Shown: positions 25,007 to 33,237 of the stretch, in pieces
How positions within the stretch are numbered: position 1 is the stretch's first letter
Layout: each line of letters starts with the position of its first letter
Source of the DNA: Phycisphaeraceae bacterium
GTDB lineage: Bacteria; Planctomycetota; Phycisphaerae; Phycisphaerales; Phycisphaeraceae
Direction: 5' to 3'
Length of the DNA stretch: 52,177 nt
NCBI GenBank assembly: GCA_029260615.1
Contig: JAJDCX010000089.1
Span: 1 to 52,177 of the forward strand
Notes under the pieces: model-generated
What the model saw: the letters and a program-made list of their open reading frames with translations, nothing else
Told to the model about the DNA's origin: nothing
Database searches by the model: none
Program-made: the position numbers and the translations under genes

Positions 25007-26469
25007 ATCCAACCGAGACCACATTAACTGAACTGCGTGACGCGATCGCTGGCAAGGCTGTTTCGTCTGCTGAGGCGACCCGAGCGTATCTGGACCGTAT
25101 CGAGGCCCATGATTGCGGTGACAGCGGGCTGAACGCTTATCACGAGGTTTTTACTGAGCGGGCGATGGCGCGTGCCCAGGCGGTGGATAAGGGCGATGTG
25201 ACCGGGCCGTTGGCTGGGGTGCCGATTGCGATCAAGGATTTGTTGTGTACGGATTACGGGCACACGACCTGTTGCTCGAAGATGCTGGAGAACTTCAAGG
25301 CTCCCTACACGGCGACGGCGGTGCAAAGACTCGAAGACGCGGGGGCGGTGATCCTGGGCAAGACGAACATGGACGAGTTTGCGATGGGCTCGTCCACGGA
25401 GAACTCGGCGTTTGTCACGACGCGTAACCCCTGGGACAGAGATCGTGTGCCGGGGGGATCTAGCGGCGGGTCGGCATCGGCGATGTCGGCGGACCTGTGT
25501 GCGGCGTCGATCGGGTCGGATACTGGGGGTTCGATCCGTCAGCCGGCGGCGTTGTGTGGCGTGGTGGGGATGAAGCCGACCTACGGGCGGATTTCCCGGT
25601 ACGGGTTGATTGCGTTTGCGTCGAGCCTGGATCAGATCGGGCCGTTCACGCGCACGGTGGGTGATACGGCGTTGTTGTTGAAGGTGATGATGGGGCACGA
25701 CCCGCTGGACTCGACCTCGGCGAACGTGCCGGTGCCCGATGACATCGATCGTGTGGATGAGGCGCCCAAGGGCCTGCGGATCGGGATTGCCCGGGAGTAC
25801 ATGTCGGACTCGAACGACCCGGCGGTGGCGGCGGCGACACAGAAGGCGATCGAGGTTTACAGGGATTTTGGGGCCCAGATCGTTGAAGTGGATCTGCCGC
25901 ATACGGAGTACGGGATCCCGGTGTATTACATTGTTGCTACAGCCGAGGCCTCATCGAACCTGGCGCGGTACGACGGTGTGCATTACGGGCACCGCACGGA
26001 TAAGGCGGAGGACCTGATTGATTTGTACTGCCGAAGCCGATCTGAGGGGTTTGGGGACGAGGTGAAGCGACGGATCATGCTTGGGACTTATGCGTTGAGC
26101 AGTGGATATTACGACGCGTATTACAGCCGGGCGTTGAAGGTTCGTCGGCTGATTAAGAACGATTTTGACTCGGCGTTTGAGAAGTGCGACGCGATTCTTT
26201 GTCCGACGACGACTGGGCCGGCATTTAAGATCGGGGAGTTGGCGGACGACCCGCTGGCGATGTACATGAACGATGTTTATACGGTCAACAGCAACCTGGC
26301 GGGGAACGCGGGGATCAGCCTGCCCGGGGGGACGGCGACGGTGGATGGCAAGGCGTTGCCGGTGGGTGTGCAGTTGCTTGGGCCGTCGTTTGAGGAATCG
26401 AAACTACTTAAGATTGCGCGTATCTTCGAGGCGGCGACCGATCATTACACGCTGCGGCCAACGTTGTAG
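25003..26469 (+). CDS. gatA: Asp-tRNA(Asn)/Glu-tRNA(Gln) amidotransferase subunit A
   Basis: A 488-residue amidase-signature enzyme that releases ammonia from glutamine for GatB. The Ser-cisSer-Lys triad is visible: Lys in GVPIAIKDLLC (about 77), the cis-Ser in GGSSGGSASAMSADL and the nucleophile Ser in GSDTGGSIRQPAALCG (about 175-185). KPTYGRISRYGLIAFASSLDQ and the C-terminal LAGNAGISLPGG match GatA rather than other amidases. It overlaps gatC by four bases. No gatB follows: the next gene is a ROK kinase, so gatB is elsewhere in the genome. Confidence 0.97.
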   Translation: MNPTETTLTELRDAIAGKAVSSAEATRAYLDRIEAHDCGDSGLNAYHEVFTERAMARAQAVDKGDVTGPLAGVPIAIKDLLCTDYGHTTCCSKMLENFKAPYTATAVQRLEDAGAVILGKTNMDEFAMGSSTENSAFVTTRNPWDRDRVPGGSSGGSASAMSADLCAASIGSDTGGSIRQPAALCGVVGMKPTYGRISRYGLIAFASSLDQIGPFTRTVGDTALLLKVMMGHDPLDSTSANVPVPDDIDRVDEAPKGLRIGIAREYMSDSNDPAVAAATQKAIEVYRDFGAQIVEVDLPHTEYGIPVYYIVATAEASSNLARYDGVHYGHRTDKAEDLIDLYCRSRSEGFGDEVKRRIMLGTYALSSGYYDAYYSRALKVRRLIKNDFDSAFEKCDAILCPTTTGPAFKIGELADDPLAMYMNDVYTVNSNLAGNAGISLPGGTATVDGKALPVGVQLLGPSFEESKLLKIARIFEAATDHYTLRPTL

Positions 26470-26472
26470 AAC

Positions 26473-26534
26473 ACCCCCGGATTTTAATACCCCCGGGTTT
26501 CAATGCTCCCGGTTTTTAACAGCCGGATTTTAAA
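26473..26534 (+). repeat. Tandem repeat of about 16 bp, C5GGATTTTAA type
   Basis: Four head-to-tail units right after gatA: ACCCCCGGATTTTAAT (26473), ACCCCCGGGTTTCAAT (26489), GCTCCCGGTTTTTAAC (26505) and a 14-base AGCCGGATTTTAAA (26521), followed by nine C. Related units occur at 31897, 45401 and 49582 and inside hisC. Confidence 0.75.
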
Positions 26535-26562
26535 GCCCCCCCCCACCGATAGGAATCTACCG

Positions 26563-27531
26563 ATGGCAAAGAACGATCGGCTCTACCTTGGCATCGACCT
26601 AGGCGGCACGAATATCCAGGCTGGGCTGTTGGGCCCCGATGACAAGGTGATTCAGACGGATCGCGTGAAGACCAAGGCCGATGGCGGTGTGGACACGGTG
26701 GTCAAGCGGATCGGCAAGGTTGTTGATTCTGTGCTGGAGAAGGCGGACGTAAAACTCAATGATGTAGCGGGGCTTGGGATCGGTGCGCCGGGTGCGGTGA
26801 ATCATAAGAAGGGTGTGGTCATCAACGCGGTGAACCTGCGGTGGACCGACTTCCCGCTGGCGAAGACGCTGGAGAAAGAGTTGGGCATCCCGGTTGTGGT
26901 GGACAATGATGTGAACGTGGGGACGTGGGGCGAGTACATGGCTGGGGCTGGGAAAGAATATGACGAGCTGATGGGGATCTTCGTGGGGACGGGGATCGGT
27001 GGCGGGTTTGTGCTGGGCGGTGAGCTGTATCACGGGGCGATGCTGACCGCGGGGGAGATCGGACACACGGTCATTAACGCGGACGCCCCGTTGGGTAGGC
27101 GGACGGTAGAGAACCTCGCCAGCCGGACGAATATCGTCAATCATCTCAAGCAGTTAATCCTGTCGAACCACCCCAGCGTCATCAGCGAGTTAACGGATGG
27201 GGACTTGGACAAGGTCCGGTCAAAAATATTGGCGGAGGCGTTTGGCCAGGGTGATGAATTAACTCAAGAGGTTATCGGACAGGCGGCGCACTATATCGGG
27301 GTGACGATTGCCAACGCGGTGACGCTGCTGAGCCTGCCTTGCGTGGTGGTGGGCGGCGGGGTGACCGAAGCATTGGGGAAACCGTGGATCGAGCTAATTC
27401 GTGATGAATTCGACAAATACGTCTTCCCTTCGGGGCTTTCCAAGTGTAAGATAGTAGCGAGCAAGCTGGGTGATGACGCCGGGATTATCGGGGCCGCCCT
27501 GCTCGCTAAACAAAGGCTGGAGAAAGACTAG
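26563..27531 (+). CDS. ROK-family sugar kinase (glucokinase-like)
   Basis: A 322-residue kinase of the ROK/actin-ATPase fold, probably phosphorylating glucose or a related hexose in the cytoplasm. The start at 26563 has AGGA upstream; the longer frame only reads through the tandem repeat. The phosphate-binding loop YLGIDLGGTNIQAG (residues 7-20), the catalytic aspartate in VVVDNDVNVGTWGEY (about 106-112) and GTGIGGGFVLGGELYHGAM are intact. Oddly, the zinc motif CxCGxxGCxE that normally follows the GEIGH histidine is absent: the sequence runs GEIGHTVINADAPLGRRTVEN. Some ROK members lack the zinc site, so activity is still expected. A strong terminator lies about 130 bases downstream. Confidence 0.9.
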   Translation: MAKNDRLYLGIDLGGTNIQAGLLGPDDKVIQTDRVKTKADGGVDTVVKRIGKVVDSVLEKADVKLNDVAGLGIGAPGAVNHKKGVVINAVNLRWTDFPLAKTLEKELGIPVVVDNDVNVGTWGEYMAGAGKEYDELMGIFVGTGIGGGFVLGGELYHGAMLTAGEIGHTVINADAPLGRRTVENLASRTNIVNHLKQLILSNHPSVISELTDGDLDKVRSKILAEAFGQGDELTQEVIGQAAHYIGVTIANAVTLLSLPCVVVGGGVTEALGKPWIELIRDEFDKYVFPSGLSKCKIVASKLGDDAGIIGAALLAKQRLEKD

Positions 27532-27830
27532 AGTTATCCACAATATGGTAAACTGGGTAAGGTTTTCTCTTGATGTTGGAGGTCACTTCAACTAAAAAGT
27601 GGAGACTGGATTCTCTATAAGTCGAGTATCTGGCTATCAACATGCTTTCTCCCCTCCGCCCCGTTGTCGCTTCGGCGACAGCGGGGTTTTTGTTTGTCTA
27701 CTGACAAAGCGGGTGTGGCAAGGGGGCAGAGAGCAGTTGACAGGGTTAAAAGAAGGCGTGGCAAAGCTGGGTGCTGAGGCACCTTGCGATGGGGATGAGT
27801 GGGTTTAAGGGCAGGCGCTCGCCGTAAATC
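27532..27830. other. Spacer with terminator and possible small RNA
   Basis: About 300 bases between the ROK kinase and the convergent cyclophilin gene. It starts with a perfect DnaA-box sequence TTATCCACA (27534-27542), which is single and may be chance. A stretch at about 27560-27660 can form a hairpin (GATTCTC with GAGTATC) and an outer ATGTTG/CAACAT helix, then comes the terminator at 27659-27694. After that I see nothing convincing up to the cyclophilin stop. Confidence 0.45.
27659..27694 (+). terminator. Rho-independent terminator
   Basis: CCCCG-TTGTCGC, a TTCG loop, then GCGACAG-CGGGG followed by TTTTTGTTT. The stem is almost perfect, with the stable cTTCGg loop. It ends the ROK kinase transcript or a small RNA in the spacer. 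Confidence 0.9.
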
Positions 27831-28283
27831 CTAGATTTGGGTGGCCTTGATGATTGAGGGGGGGGGCGGTGCTTCGGCCTTGCCGATGGTTTCTACGACG
27901 TCCATGCCGTCGGTGATTTTCCCGAAGGCGGTGTATTGGCCATCGAGGTGCTGGCAGTTTTCGCGGGTGAGGCAGATGAAGAACTGTGAGCCGGCGGAGT
28001 CGGGGTCCTGGCTGCGTGCCATGGAGAGGACGCCGGGCTGGTGTTCGCGGTCGTTGAATTCGGCGTCGATGTGCCAGCCGGGGCCGCCGGTGCCGTCGCC
28101 CTTGGGGCAGCCGCCCTGGATCATGAAGCCTGGGATAATCCGGTGGAAGGCGAGGCCGTCGTAGAAGCCCTGGCCGACGAGTTTGAGGAAGTTCTCGGTG
28201 TGGCCGGGGGCGACGTCGTTCCAGAGTTCGAGGGTCAGTTCGCCTTCGCTGGTGGTTAGTTTTACTTGGGGGTAATCGGGCAT
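27831..28283 (-). CDS. Peptidyl-prolyl cis-trans isomerase, cyclophilin type
   Basis: A 150-residue cytoplasmic cyclophilin that catalyses proline isomerisation in protein folding. Core residues are visible: FHRIIPGFMIQGG with the catalytic Arg, the SQFFICL strand, HLDGQYTAFGKI and VVETI. It is a minimal single-domain form without signal peptide. The C-terminus ends EAPPPPSIIKATQI, where the four prolines are coded in part by a run of nine C (27866-27858), a site prone to slippage that could change the last nine residues. The next gene upstream on the same strand is yjbQ, about 90 bases away. Confidence 0.95.
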   Translation of the reverse strand: MPDYPQVKLTTSEGELTLELWNDVAPGHTENFLKLVGQGFYDGLAFHRIIPGFMIQGGCPKGDGTGGPGWHIDAEFNDREHQPGVLSMARSQDPDSAGSQFFICLTRENCQHLDGQYTAFGKITDGMDVVETIGKAEAPPPPSIIKATQI

Positions 28284-28297
28284 GGGGTTGGTCTCGT

Positions 28298-28346
28298 GTA
28301 TCGGGTTTGGGGATCAGGTATGAGGCCTAGGGTCTGGGGGTTTCGG
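28298..28346 (+). repeat. G-rich imperfect repeat, copy 1
   Basis: Begins GTATCGGGTTTGGGGATC and ends AGGGTCTGGGGGTTTCGG. A related sequence with the same start and end lies at 38797-38851. Both are upstream of minus-strand genes and have several G3-G5 runs on the plus strand, able in principle to form a G-quadruplex. Confidence 0.55.
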
Positions 28347-28376
28347 TGGCAAGCCAGAGGGCTTTGCTTTTCTACT

Positions 28377-28787
28377 CTACACTCCGGTTACGGCCACATG
28401 AACGTTTCGCGTGCGGGGGCCGTCGAATTCGCAGAACCATACCCCCTGCCAGGTACCCAGGACAAGTTGGGTGTCGCGGATGAGGATGGTGGCACTGGAA
28501 CCCATCATTGAGGCCTTGACGTGCGAGGCGCTGTTGCCCTCGGTGTGGCGGTAGAAGGGCTGGGACCAAGGGACCATCAGGTCCAGCTGCTTGAGCATGT
28601 CGTGGACGACGTCGGGGTCTGCGTTTTCGTTGATAGTGATGCCGGCGGTGGTGTGTGGGACATAAATGACCACGGTGCCTTCGGCGACTTGGGCCTCGCG
28701 GACGGCCTGGCGGACCCTGTCGGTGACCTCGATCATCTGGTCACGTTCGCGGGTGCTGACCTGGAATGTCTGTGTGTGCATGGGCAT
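28377..28787 (-). CDS. YjbQ/UPF0047 family protein
   Basis: A 136-residue single-domain protein of the YjbQ (UPF0047) family. Signature stretches: GTVVIYVPHTTAGITINENADPDV (about 39-62), the mid-protein NSASHVKASMMGSSATI and the late GTWQGVWFCEFDGPRTRNV. Some members show weak thiamine-phosphate synthase activity; the physiological role is not settled. The conserved histidines (in VPHTT, YRHTEGNSASHVK) likely bind a metal or phosphate. Start could be the ATG at 28787 or the one two codons later; no clear ribosome binding site distinguishes them. Confidence 0.92.
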   Translation of the reverse strand: MPMHTQTFQVSTRERDQMIEVTDRVRQAVREAQVAEGTVVIYVPHTTAGITINENADPDVVHDMLKQLDLMVPWSQPFYRHTEGNSASHVKASMMGSSATILIRDTQLVLGTWQGVWFCEFDGPRTRNVHVAVTGV

Positions 28788-28904
28788 ACTGGCATCATAG
28801 CGTTCTCGTTAAGCGGCACGAGAGGGTCTGATCGGCTAACATGACAACCGTGAGGCGGGATAGTAAGATCACTCCGTCCTTTTATGATGCCCGCAGGAAA
28901 TAGC

Positions 28905-30071
28905 ATGAAACTGGCAGTCCCCAAGCAGACGGAACACGATGAGACCCGAGTCGCCTTGACCGCCCAGGTGGTCAAGAAGCTGGTGGGTCTGGGCGTGCAG
29001 GTGGTGGTTGAATCCGGGGCAGGCGACGCCGCCCACAACGATGATGAGGCCTACCAGAAGGCTGGGGCGACGATCGTCCCGCGTGACGGGGAGGCTCCCC
29101 CGCCGATCTGGGCGGAGGCGGATGTGGTGGCGGTGGTTAATCCGCCATTGGATTCCCAGGCCACATTGATGAAGCCGGGGGCGTTGCTGGTGGGGATGCT
29201 GGCACCATTGCAGAACACCGGATTGATCCGCACGTTGGCCGATCACAAGGTCACGGCTGTGTCTTTGGAGTTTATCCCCCGGATCAGCCGGGCCCAGGCG
29301 ATGGATGTGCTGTCCAGCCAGGCGAACATCGGCGGGTACAAGGCTGTGCTGCTGGCGGCGGACAAGTGCCCCAAGATGTTCCCGATGATGATTACCGCTG
29401 CGGGCACGATCGCGCCTGCGAAGGTTTTTGTGATCGGGGCCGGTGTTGCGGGCTTACAGGCGATCGCGACCGCCAAGCGGCTGGGCGCGATTGTTGAGGC
29501 TTATGATGTCCGGGCGGTGACCAAGGAGCAGGTCCAGTCGCTGGGTGGGCGATTTGTTGAGCTGCCGACCGCGGCGCAGGACGACGCGGCGACTGGGGGG
29601 TACGCCAAGGAACAGACGGATGACGAACGCAAGCAGCAGGCTGAGCTGATGGCCAAGCATGTGACCGGGGCGGATGTGGTCATCACGACGGCCGCGCTGT
29701 TCGGCAAGGCCCCCCCGCTGCTGATCCCAGGCGATGTGGTTAAGGACATGAAGCGGGGCTCGATCCTTGTGGATATGGCTGCCGACCGAGCCGCTGGGCG
29801 GGGCAACTGTGAGCTGACCCGGCCCGGCGAAGTGGTTACCACCGACGACGGGGTTACCCTGATCGGCACGCTGAACCTTCCTGGGCTGGTCCCGGGTGAC
29901 GCCTCTAATGTTTATGCCAACAACGTGCTGAACCTGCTCAAGGAGCTCCTGGACGAGGGCAATATCAAGATCGACCTGACTGACGAGTTGCAGAAAGGCG
30001 CGATCATCACCCACGACGGGCTGCTGGTCAACGAGATGGTCAAGCAGGCGATGGAATCCACCGCTGGCTGA
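28905..30071 (+). CDS. pntA: NAD(P) transhydrogenase alpha subunit, soluble part (PntAa)
   Basis: A 388-residue NAD(H)-binding domain I subunit of the proton-translocating transhydrogenase. The ATG at 28905 is preceded by AGGAAA and starts MKLAVPKQTEHDETRVALT, as in the alanine dehydrogenase/PNT family; the upstream Met at 28884 has no such site. The Rossmann motif VIGAGVAGLQAIATAKRLGA and the mobile-loop region TTAALFGKAPPLL are clear. It is the soluble half only: the membrane part is a separate gene just downstream. The enzyme uses the proton gradient to reduce NADP with NADH. First gene of the pntAa-pntAb-pntB operon. Confidence 0.96.
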   Translation: MKLAVPKQTEHDETRVALTAQVVKKLVGLGVQVVVESGAGDAAHNDDEAYQKAGATIVPRDGEAPPPIWAEADVVAVVNPPLDSQATLMKPGALLVGMLAPLQNTGLIRTLADHKVTAVSLEFIPRISRAQAMDVLSSQANIGGYKAVLLAADKCPKMFPMMITAAGTIAPAKVFVIGAGVAGLQAIATAKRLGAIVEAYDVRAVTKEQVQSLGGRFVELPTAAQDDAATGGYAKEQTDDERKQQAELMAKHVTGADVVITTAALFGKAPPLLIPGDVVKDMKRGSILVDMAADRAAGRGNCELTRPGEVVTTDDGVTLIGTLNLPGLVPGDASNVYANNVLNLLKELLDEGNIKIDLTDELQKGAIITHDGLLVNEMVKQAMESTAG

Positions 30072-30091
30072 TCCGGCAATAACGAATCCGT

Positions 30092-30445
30092 ATGGAACCA
30101 ACTATGAACCCCCATGTATTCACCCTCCTTGCCGAGGCTACGGCAGACAAGCCGATAGACCCATTTGTCATCAACCTCGTTATCTTCGTCCTGGCGATTG
30201 CGCTGGGGGTTGAGGTAATTACCAAGGTGCCTTCGACCCTGCACACCCCGCTGATGTCCGGCTCAAACGCGATCTCGGGGATCACGATCGTCGGTGCTCT
30301 GCTCGCGTCATTCAGCGGGACGTTCTGGGCGTTTGGCGTGGTGCTGGGGTTTCTGGCGGTGGTCTTCGCGACCTTCAATGTCGTCGGCGGCTACGTCGTG
30401 ACCAACCGGATGCTTGAGATGTTCAAGGGCAAGGACAGCAAGTGA
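30092..30445 (+). CDS. pntAb: NAD(P) transhydrogenase alpha subunit, membrane part (PntAb)
   Basis: A 117-residue protein with four hydrophobic segments (about 25-45, 50-60, 63-82, 85-105) and the family pattern VFVLAIALGVEVITKVPSTLHTPLMSGSNAISGI. It corresponds to the C-terminal membrane domain of E. coli PntA, encoded separately as in the Rhodospirillum-type three-subunit enzyme. It starts 20 bases after pntAa; an ATG four codons in (30104) with GGAA upstream is an alternative start. Its stop overlaps the next start (TGATG). Confidence 0.94.
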   Translation: MEPTMNPHVFTLLAEATADKPIDPFVINLVIFVLAIALGVEVITKVPSTLHTPLMSGSNAISGITIVGALLASFSGTFWAFGVVLGFLAVVFATFNVVGGYVVTNRMLEMFKGKDSK

Positions 30446-31896
30446 TGCTCAATATGATTTACACGACCCAACCTACGCTGACCCTCGCCTTGACCACCAA
30501 GGACTGGCTGGGGCTGGCCTACCTCCTCGCGGCGGTGCTTTTTTACCTTGGGCTGAAGATGCTCTCGAAGGTCACGACCGCTCGAAGGGGCAACCTGGTT
30601 TCTGCTTTGGGGATGCTCGTGGCGATTGCTGCGACGTTCTTTCAGATCAGTGGAGGGGAAACGATCAGCCTGATCTGGATCGTGATCGCGATCCTGATCG
30701 GTGGCGGTGCCGGACTGGTGCTGGCGGTGCGGGTCCCCATGACCGGGATGCCCGAGATGATCGCGCTGCTCAACGGCTGCGGCGGCATCGCTTCGCTGCT
30801 GGTGGCGAGTGGGGATTATCTTAGGAAATCTGATGTACAGTTGGTAGGTCTTGACTGGAACACACTGCTGGCGATCGGGCTTGCGACGTTGATCGGTGGG
30901 TTGACGTTCACCGGGTCGCTGATCGCCTACGCGAAGCTCGCGGGCAGCAAGCTCATCCCCGATGCGCCGGTGCAGTTTGCCGGGCAGAAGGCGTTGATCG
31001 CGGTGCTGGGGCTTGGGTCGCTGGCACTGGCGGGGGTTTTGGTGGCGCAGCCGGGTGCCTGGTATGTGCTGCTGATGGTAGCCGCACTTTCATTGATCCT
31101 CGGTGTGCTGCTGGTCATCGGTATTGGCGGGGCTGATATGCCGGTGGTGATCGCACTGCTGAATAGCTATTCCGGTATCGCTGCGGCGATGGCTGGGTTC
31201 GTCCTGAATAACTCGGCACTGATTATCACCGGTGCGCTGGTCGGGGCGTCGGGGATCATCCTGACCAATATCATGTGCAAGGCGATGAATCGTTCGCTGA
31301 TGAACGTGTTGTTCGGCGGGGTCGGCGGCGCGGTTGCAGGCGGCAAGGGCGCAGCGGATCAAGGCCAGGCCCGTTCGTTCAGTATCGAGGACGCTGGGAT
31401 CATCCTGGACGCGGCACGTTCGGTCATCATCGTCCCGGGTTACGGGATGGCGGTGGCTCAGGCACAGCACGCGGTCAAGGAGTTGGGCCAGCAGCTTGAG
31501 AGCCGATCGATCGATGTGAAGTACGCGATCCACCCGGTCGCAGGGCGGATGCCCGGGCACATGAACGTGCTGCTGGCCGAGGCAGATATCCCTTATGAGC
31601 AGCTTCAGGACCTCGAGCAGATCAACCCGCAGTTTGAGCAGGCGGATGTGGCGCTGGTCATCGGTGCCAATGACGTGACCAACCCCGCGGCACGACACGA
31701 CACGGCGAGTCCGATCTACGGCATGCCGATCCTCGATGTCGATAAGGCACGCACTGTGTTCGTCATCAAGCGCTCGATGAACCCCGGGTTCGCGGGTATC
31801 CAGAACGAGCTGTACTTCAAGGAAAACACCGGCATGATCTTCGGTGACGCCAAGAAGGTCGTCAGCGAGCTGTCGGCCGAGCTATCGGCGAGTTGA
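30445..31896 (+). CDS. pntB: NAD(P) transhydrogenase beta subunit
   Basis: A 483-residue subunit with about eight membrane helices (1-275) forming the proton channel and a C-terminal NADP(H)-binding domain III (about 290-483). The latter shows VIIVPGYGMAVAQAQHAV (dinucleotide loop), HPVAGRMPGHMNVLLAEA, VALVIGANDVTNPAA and FVIKRSMNPGFAG, all hallmarks of PntB. The ATG at 30445 shares one base with the pntAb stop; a GTG at 30442 is also possible. Together the three genes encode a complete transhydrogenase in the cytoplasmic membrane, a source of NADPH. The operon ends before a spacer with C4GGATT repeats. Confidence 0.96.
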   Translation: MLNMIYTTQPTLTLALTTKDWLGLAYLLAAVLFYLGLKMLSKVTTARRGNLVSALGMLVAIAATFFQISGGETISLIWIVIAILIGGGAGLVLAVRVPMTGMPEMIALLNGCGGIASLLVASGDYLRKSDVQLVGLDWNTLLAIGLATLIGGLTFTGSLIAYAKLAGSKLIPDAPVQFAGQKALIAVLGLGSLALAGVLVAQPGAWYVLLMVAALSLILGVLLVIGIGGADMPVVIALLNSYSGIAAAMAGFVLNNSALIITGALVGASGIILTNIMCKAMNRSLMNVLFGGVGGAVAGGKGAADQGQARSFSIEDAGIILDAARSVIIVPGYGMAVAQAQHAVKELGQQLESRSIDVKYAIHPVAGRMPGHMNVLLAEADIPYEQLQDLEQINPQFEQADVALVIGANDVTNPAARHDTASPIYGMPILDVDKARTVFVIKRSMNPGFAGIQNELYFKENTGMIFGDAKKVVSELSAELSAS

Positions 31897-31931
31897 CCCC
31901 CGGATTCGCCCCGGATTTCCCCCGGCTTCAT
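31897..31931 (+). repeat. Tandem repeat of about 11 bp, C4GGATT type
   Basis: Three units directly after the pntB stop: CCCCCGGATTCG, CCCCGGATTTC and CCCCGGCTTCA. It is related to the tandem repeat after gatA. Confidence 0.65.
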
Positions 31932-31998
31932 CGAGGGATGGCTGCGCAAATCCATCTGCTATTTAGTGTGATTACGTTGCCATCCGGCCTCTCGTAAT

Positions 31999-32958
31999 TC
32001 ATCGCGCCTTGCCCAAGCGCTTGATTCGTTCAATACGCTCTGGTTCGTCTCGCGACAGCCAGGGATCGCCGTGCATCAGCTCCCACGCACGGGCGAAGTG
32101 CGGTTGGGCCTCTGCTTCCCGATCAAGCTGTATTAGGCACTCGGCGATCTCCTCACGGGTATAGCCCTCAGACAGATTGCCCTGACGCTCGGGCAGTTCC
32201 AGTAGATCGTGTTGGATCGTGAGTGCCTCTTGTACGCGGTCCAGGTGCCGGTACATCTTTGCGATCGACCAGCGGCAGATGCCTATCTTCTTCTGGTTTC
32301 CCTCTGTCAGGAGCAGCGGCAGGTGTGACTCGAACATCTGCAGCGCGTCCCCGTGCCGGCCCAGGTCGTGGTAGGTCCAGCCCAGGTTGTTGTAGAGTAC
32401 GCCTGCCCATCTCCGTGCGCGGGGGTCCTGGGCGGTCTCCGCGAACGCCAGGGCTTTGCGGTTCCAGTTGATCGAAGGCTCGCCTTTGGTCACGATCCCC
32501 AGCATGTGTGCCGCATCGACCGCGTAGTATTCCAGCCCAGTGTCCTCGGCCATGCGCAACGCTTGCTCAAAAACCGAAACCGATTCCGTCGGCTTCCCAG
32601 ACGAATTGACCACACGCCCCCGTTCCAGGAGAACACGAACTTTCGCACGGTGCATCCCCGGTTCCATCAGACCATCGGCCTGGTCCAACGTTGCGTGGGC
32701 CTCATCGAATTTCTGCTGGAGCCCCTGTGTCCGGGCGATCTGGGAGAGCAACTCAGCGAGGTACGCGCCGTCGCCGGATTTGCGTACCGCGGGCAACAGC
32801 TTACGGAAAGCCGACTCGGTCCCCGCCGGGTCGCTGAAATCCCAGAGAGCATCAATATCCGGCAGACTGGCTTCACCTTCGGTTGTTTGACCCTCACCGC
32901 CCATCGAGCACGCTCCCGCCAGAAGGCTCAGCATGGTTATGAAAAGAACCTGTTGCAT
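31999..32958 (-). CDS. TPR-repeat lipoprotein, function unknown
   Basis: A 319-residue protein with a lipoprotein signal (MQQVLFITMLSLLAGAC, lipobox LAGAC at about 13-17), a short disordered acidic stretch and then an alpha-helical solenoid of about six tetratricopeptide-type repeats, e.g. VLYNNLGWTYHDLGRHGDALQMFE and CRWSIAKMYRHLDRVQEALTIQ. It should sit on the outer face of a membrane as a protein-binding scaffold. The ATG shares one base with the stop of the FmdB-type gene (TGATG), so translation is coupled. The partner is unknown. Confidence 0.82.
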   Translation of the reverse strand: MQQVLFITMLSLLAGACSMGGEGQTTEGEASLPDIDALWDFSDPAGTESAFRKLLPAVRKSGDGAYLAELLSQIARTQGLQQKFDEAHATLDQADGLMEPGMHRAKVRVLLERGRVVNSSGKPTESVSVFEQALRMAEDTGLEYYAVDAAHMLGIVTKGEPSINWNRKALAFAETAQDPRARRWAGVLYNNLGWTYHDLGRHGDALQMFESHLPLLLTEGNQKKIGICRWSIAKMYRHLDRVQEALTIQHDLLELPERQGNLSEGYTREEIAECLIQLDREAEAQPHFARAWELMHGDPWLSRDEPERIERIKRLGKAR

Positions 32959-33188
32959 CACATCCCACACGGCCCGTTGGGGTCACCGCAACGACCGCAC
33001 CCGCCCATGGGTGGCATCTCTCCCCTTGCTGCGCCTTTAGACGCCCCGGCGGCGAACTCGCTGTGTCGGCGTTGAGTCTTGCTGTTTCCGCATGACTCGC
33101 AGATCAACGGCTCATCCGCCTGGGCCATGGGTCGCAGAGCTTCGGTGATGTGGTTGCATTTTTCGCATTCGTATTCGTAGATCGGCAT
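32958..33188 (-). CDS. FmdB-family small zinc-ribbon protein
   Basis: A 76-residue protein starting MPIYEYECEKCNHITEAL, with CxxC (Cys8, Cys11) and a second CESCGN pair (30, 33), as in the FmdB/putative regulatory zinc ribbon family. The C-terminus adds a Gly/Met-rich tail with four more cysteines (GGCGRCGDPNGPCGM) that may bind a further metal. Role unknown; the name comes from a proposed regulator of formamidase. It is translationally coupled to the TPR lipoprotein gene and divergent from the DUF4432 gene, with a 49-base intergenic region that must contain both promoters. Confidence 0.88.
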   Translation of the reverse strand: MPIYEYECEKCNHITEALRPMAQADEPLICESCGNSKTQRRHSEFAAGASKGAARGEMPPMGGCGRCGDPNGPCGM

Positions 33189-33237
33189 CCGATTGACTCC
33201 CGTGCCCGGCGGTACACCATCGACTATAGTTTAGGTT

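Noticed and set aside
25024..25902. Minus-strand frame of 292 codons opposite gatA
   Set aside because: Antisense shadow; gatA is unambiguous and the shadow has Arg/His-rich composition without any motif.
27534..27542. Perfect DnaA box TTATCCACA as a sign of a replication origin
   Set aside because: Only one box was noticed, without an AT-rich unwinding region or dnaA/dnaN genes; a single 9-mer is expected about this often by chance.
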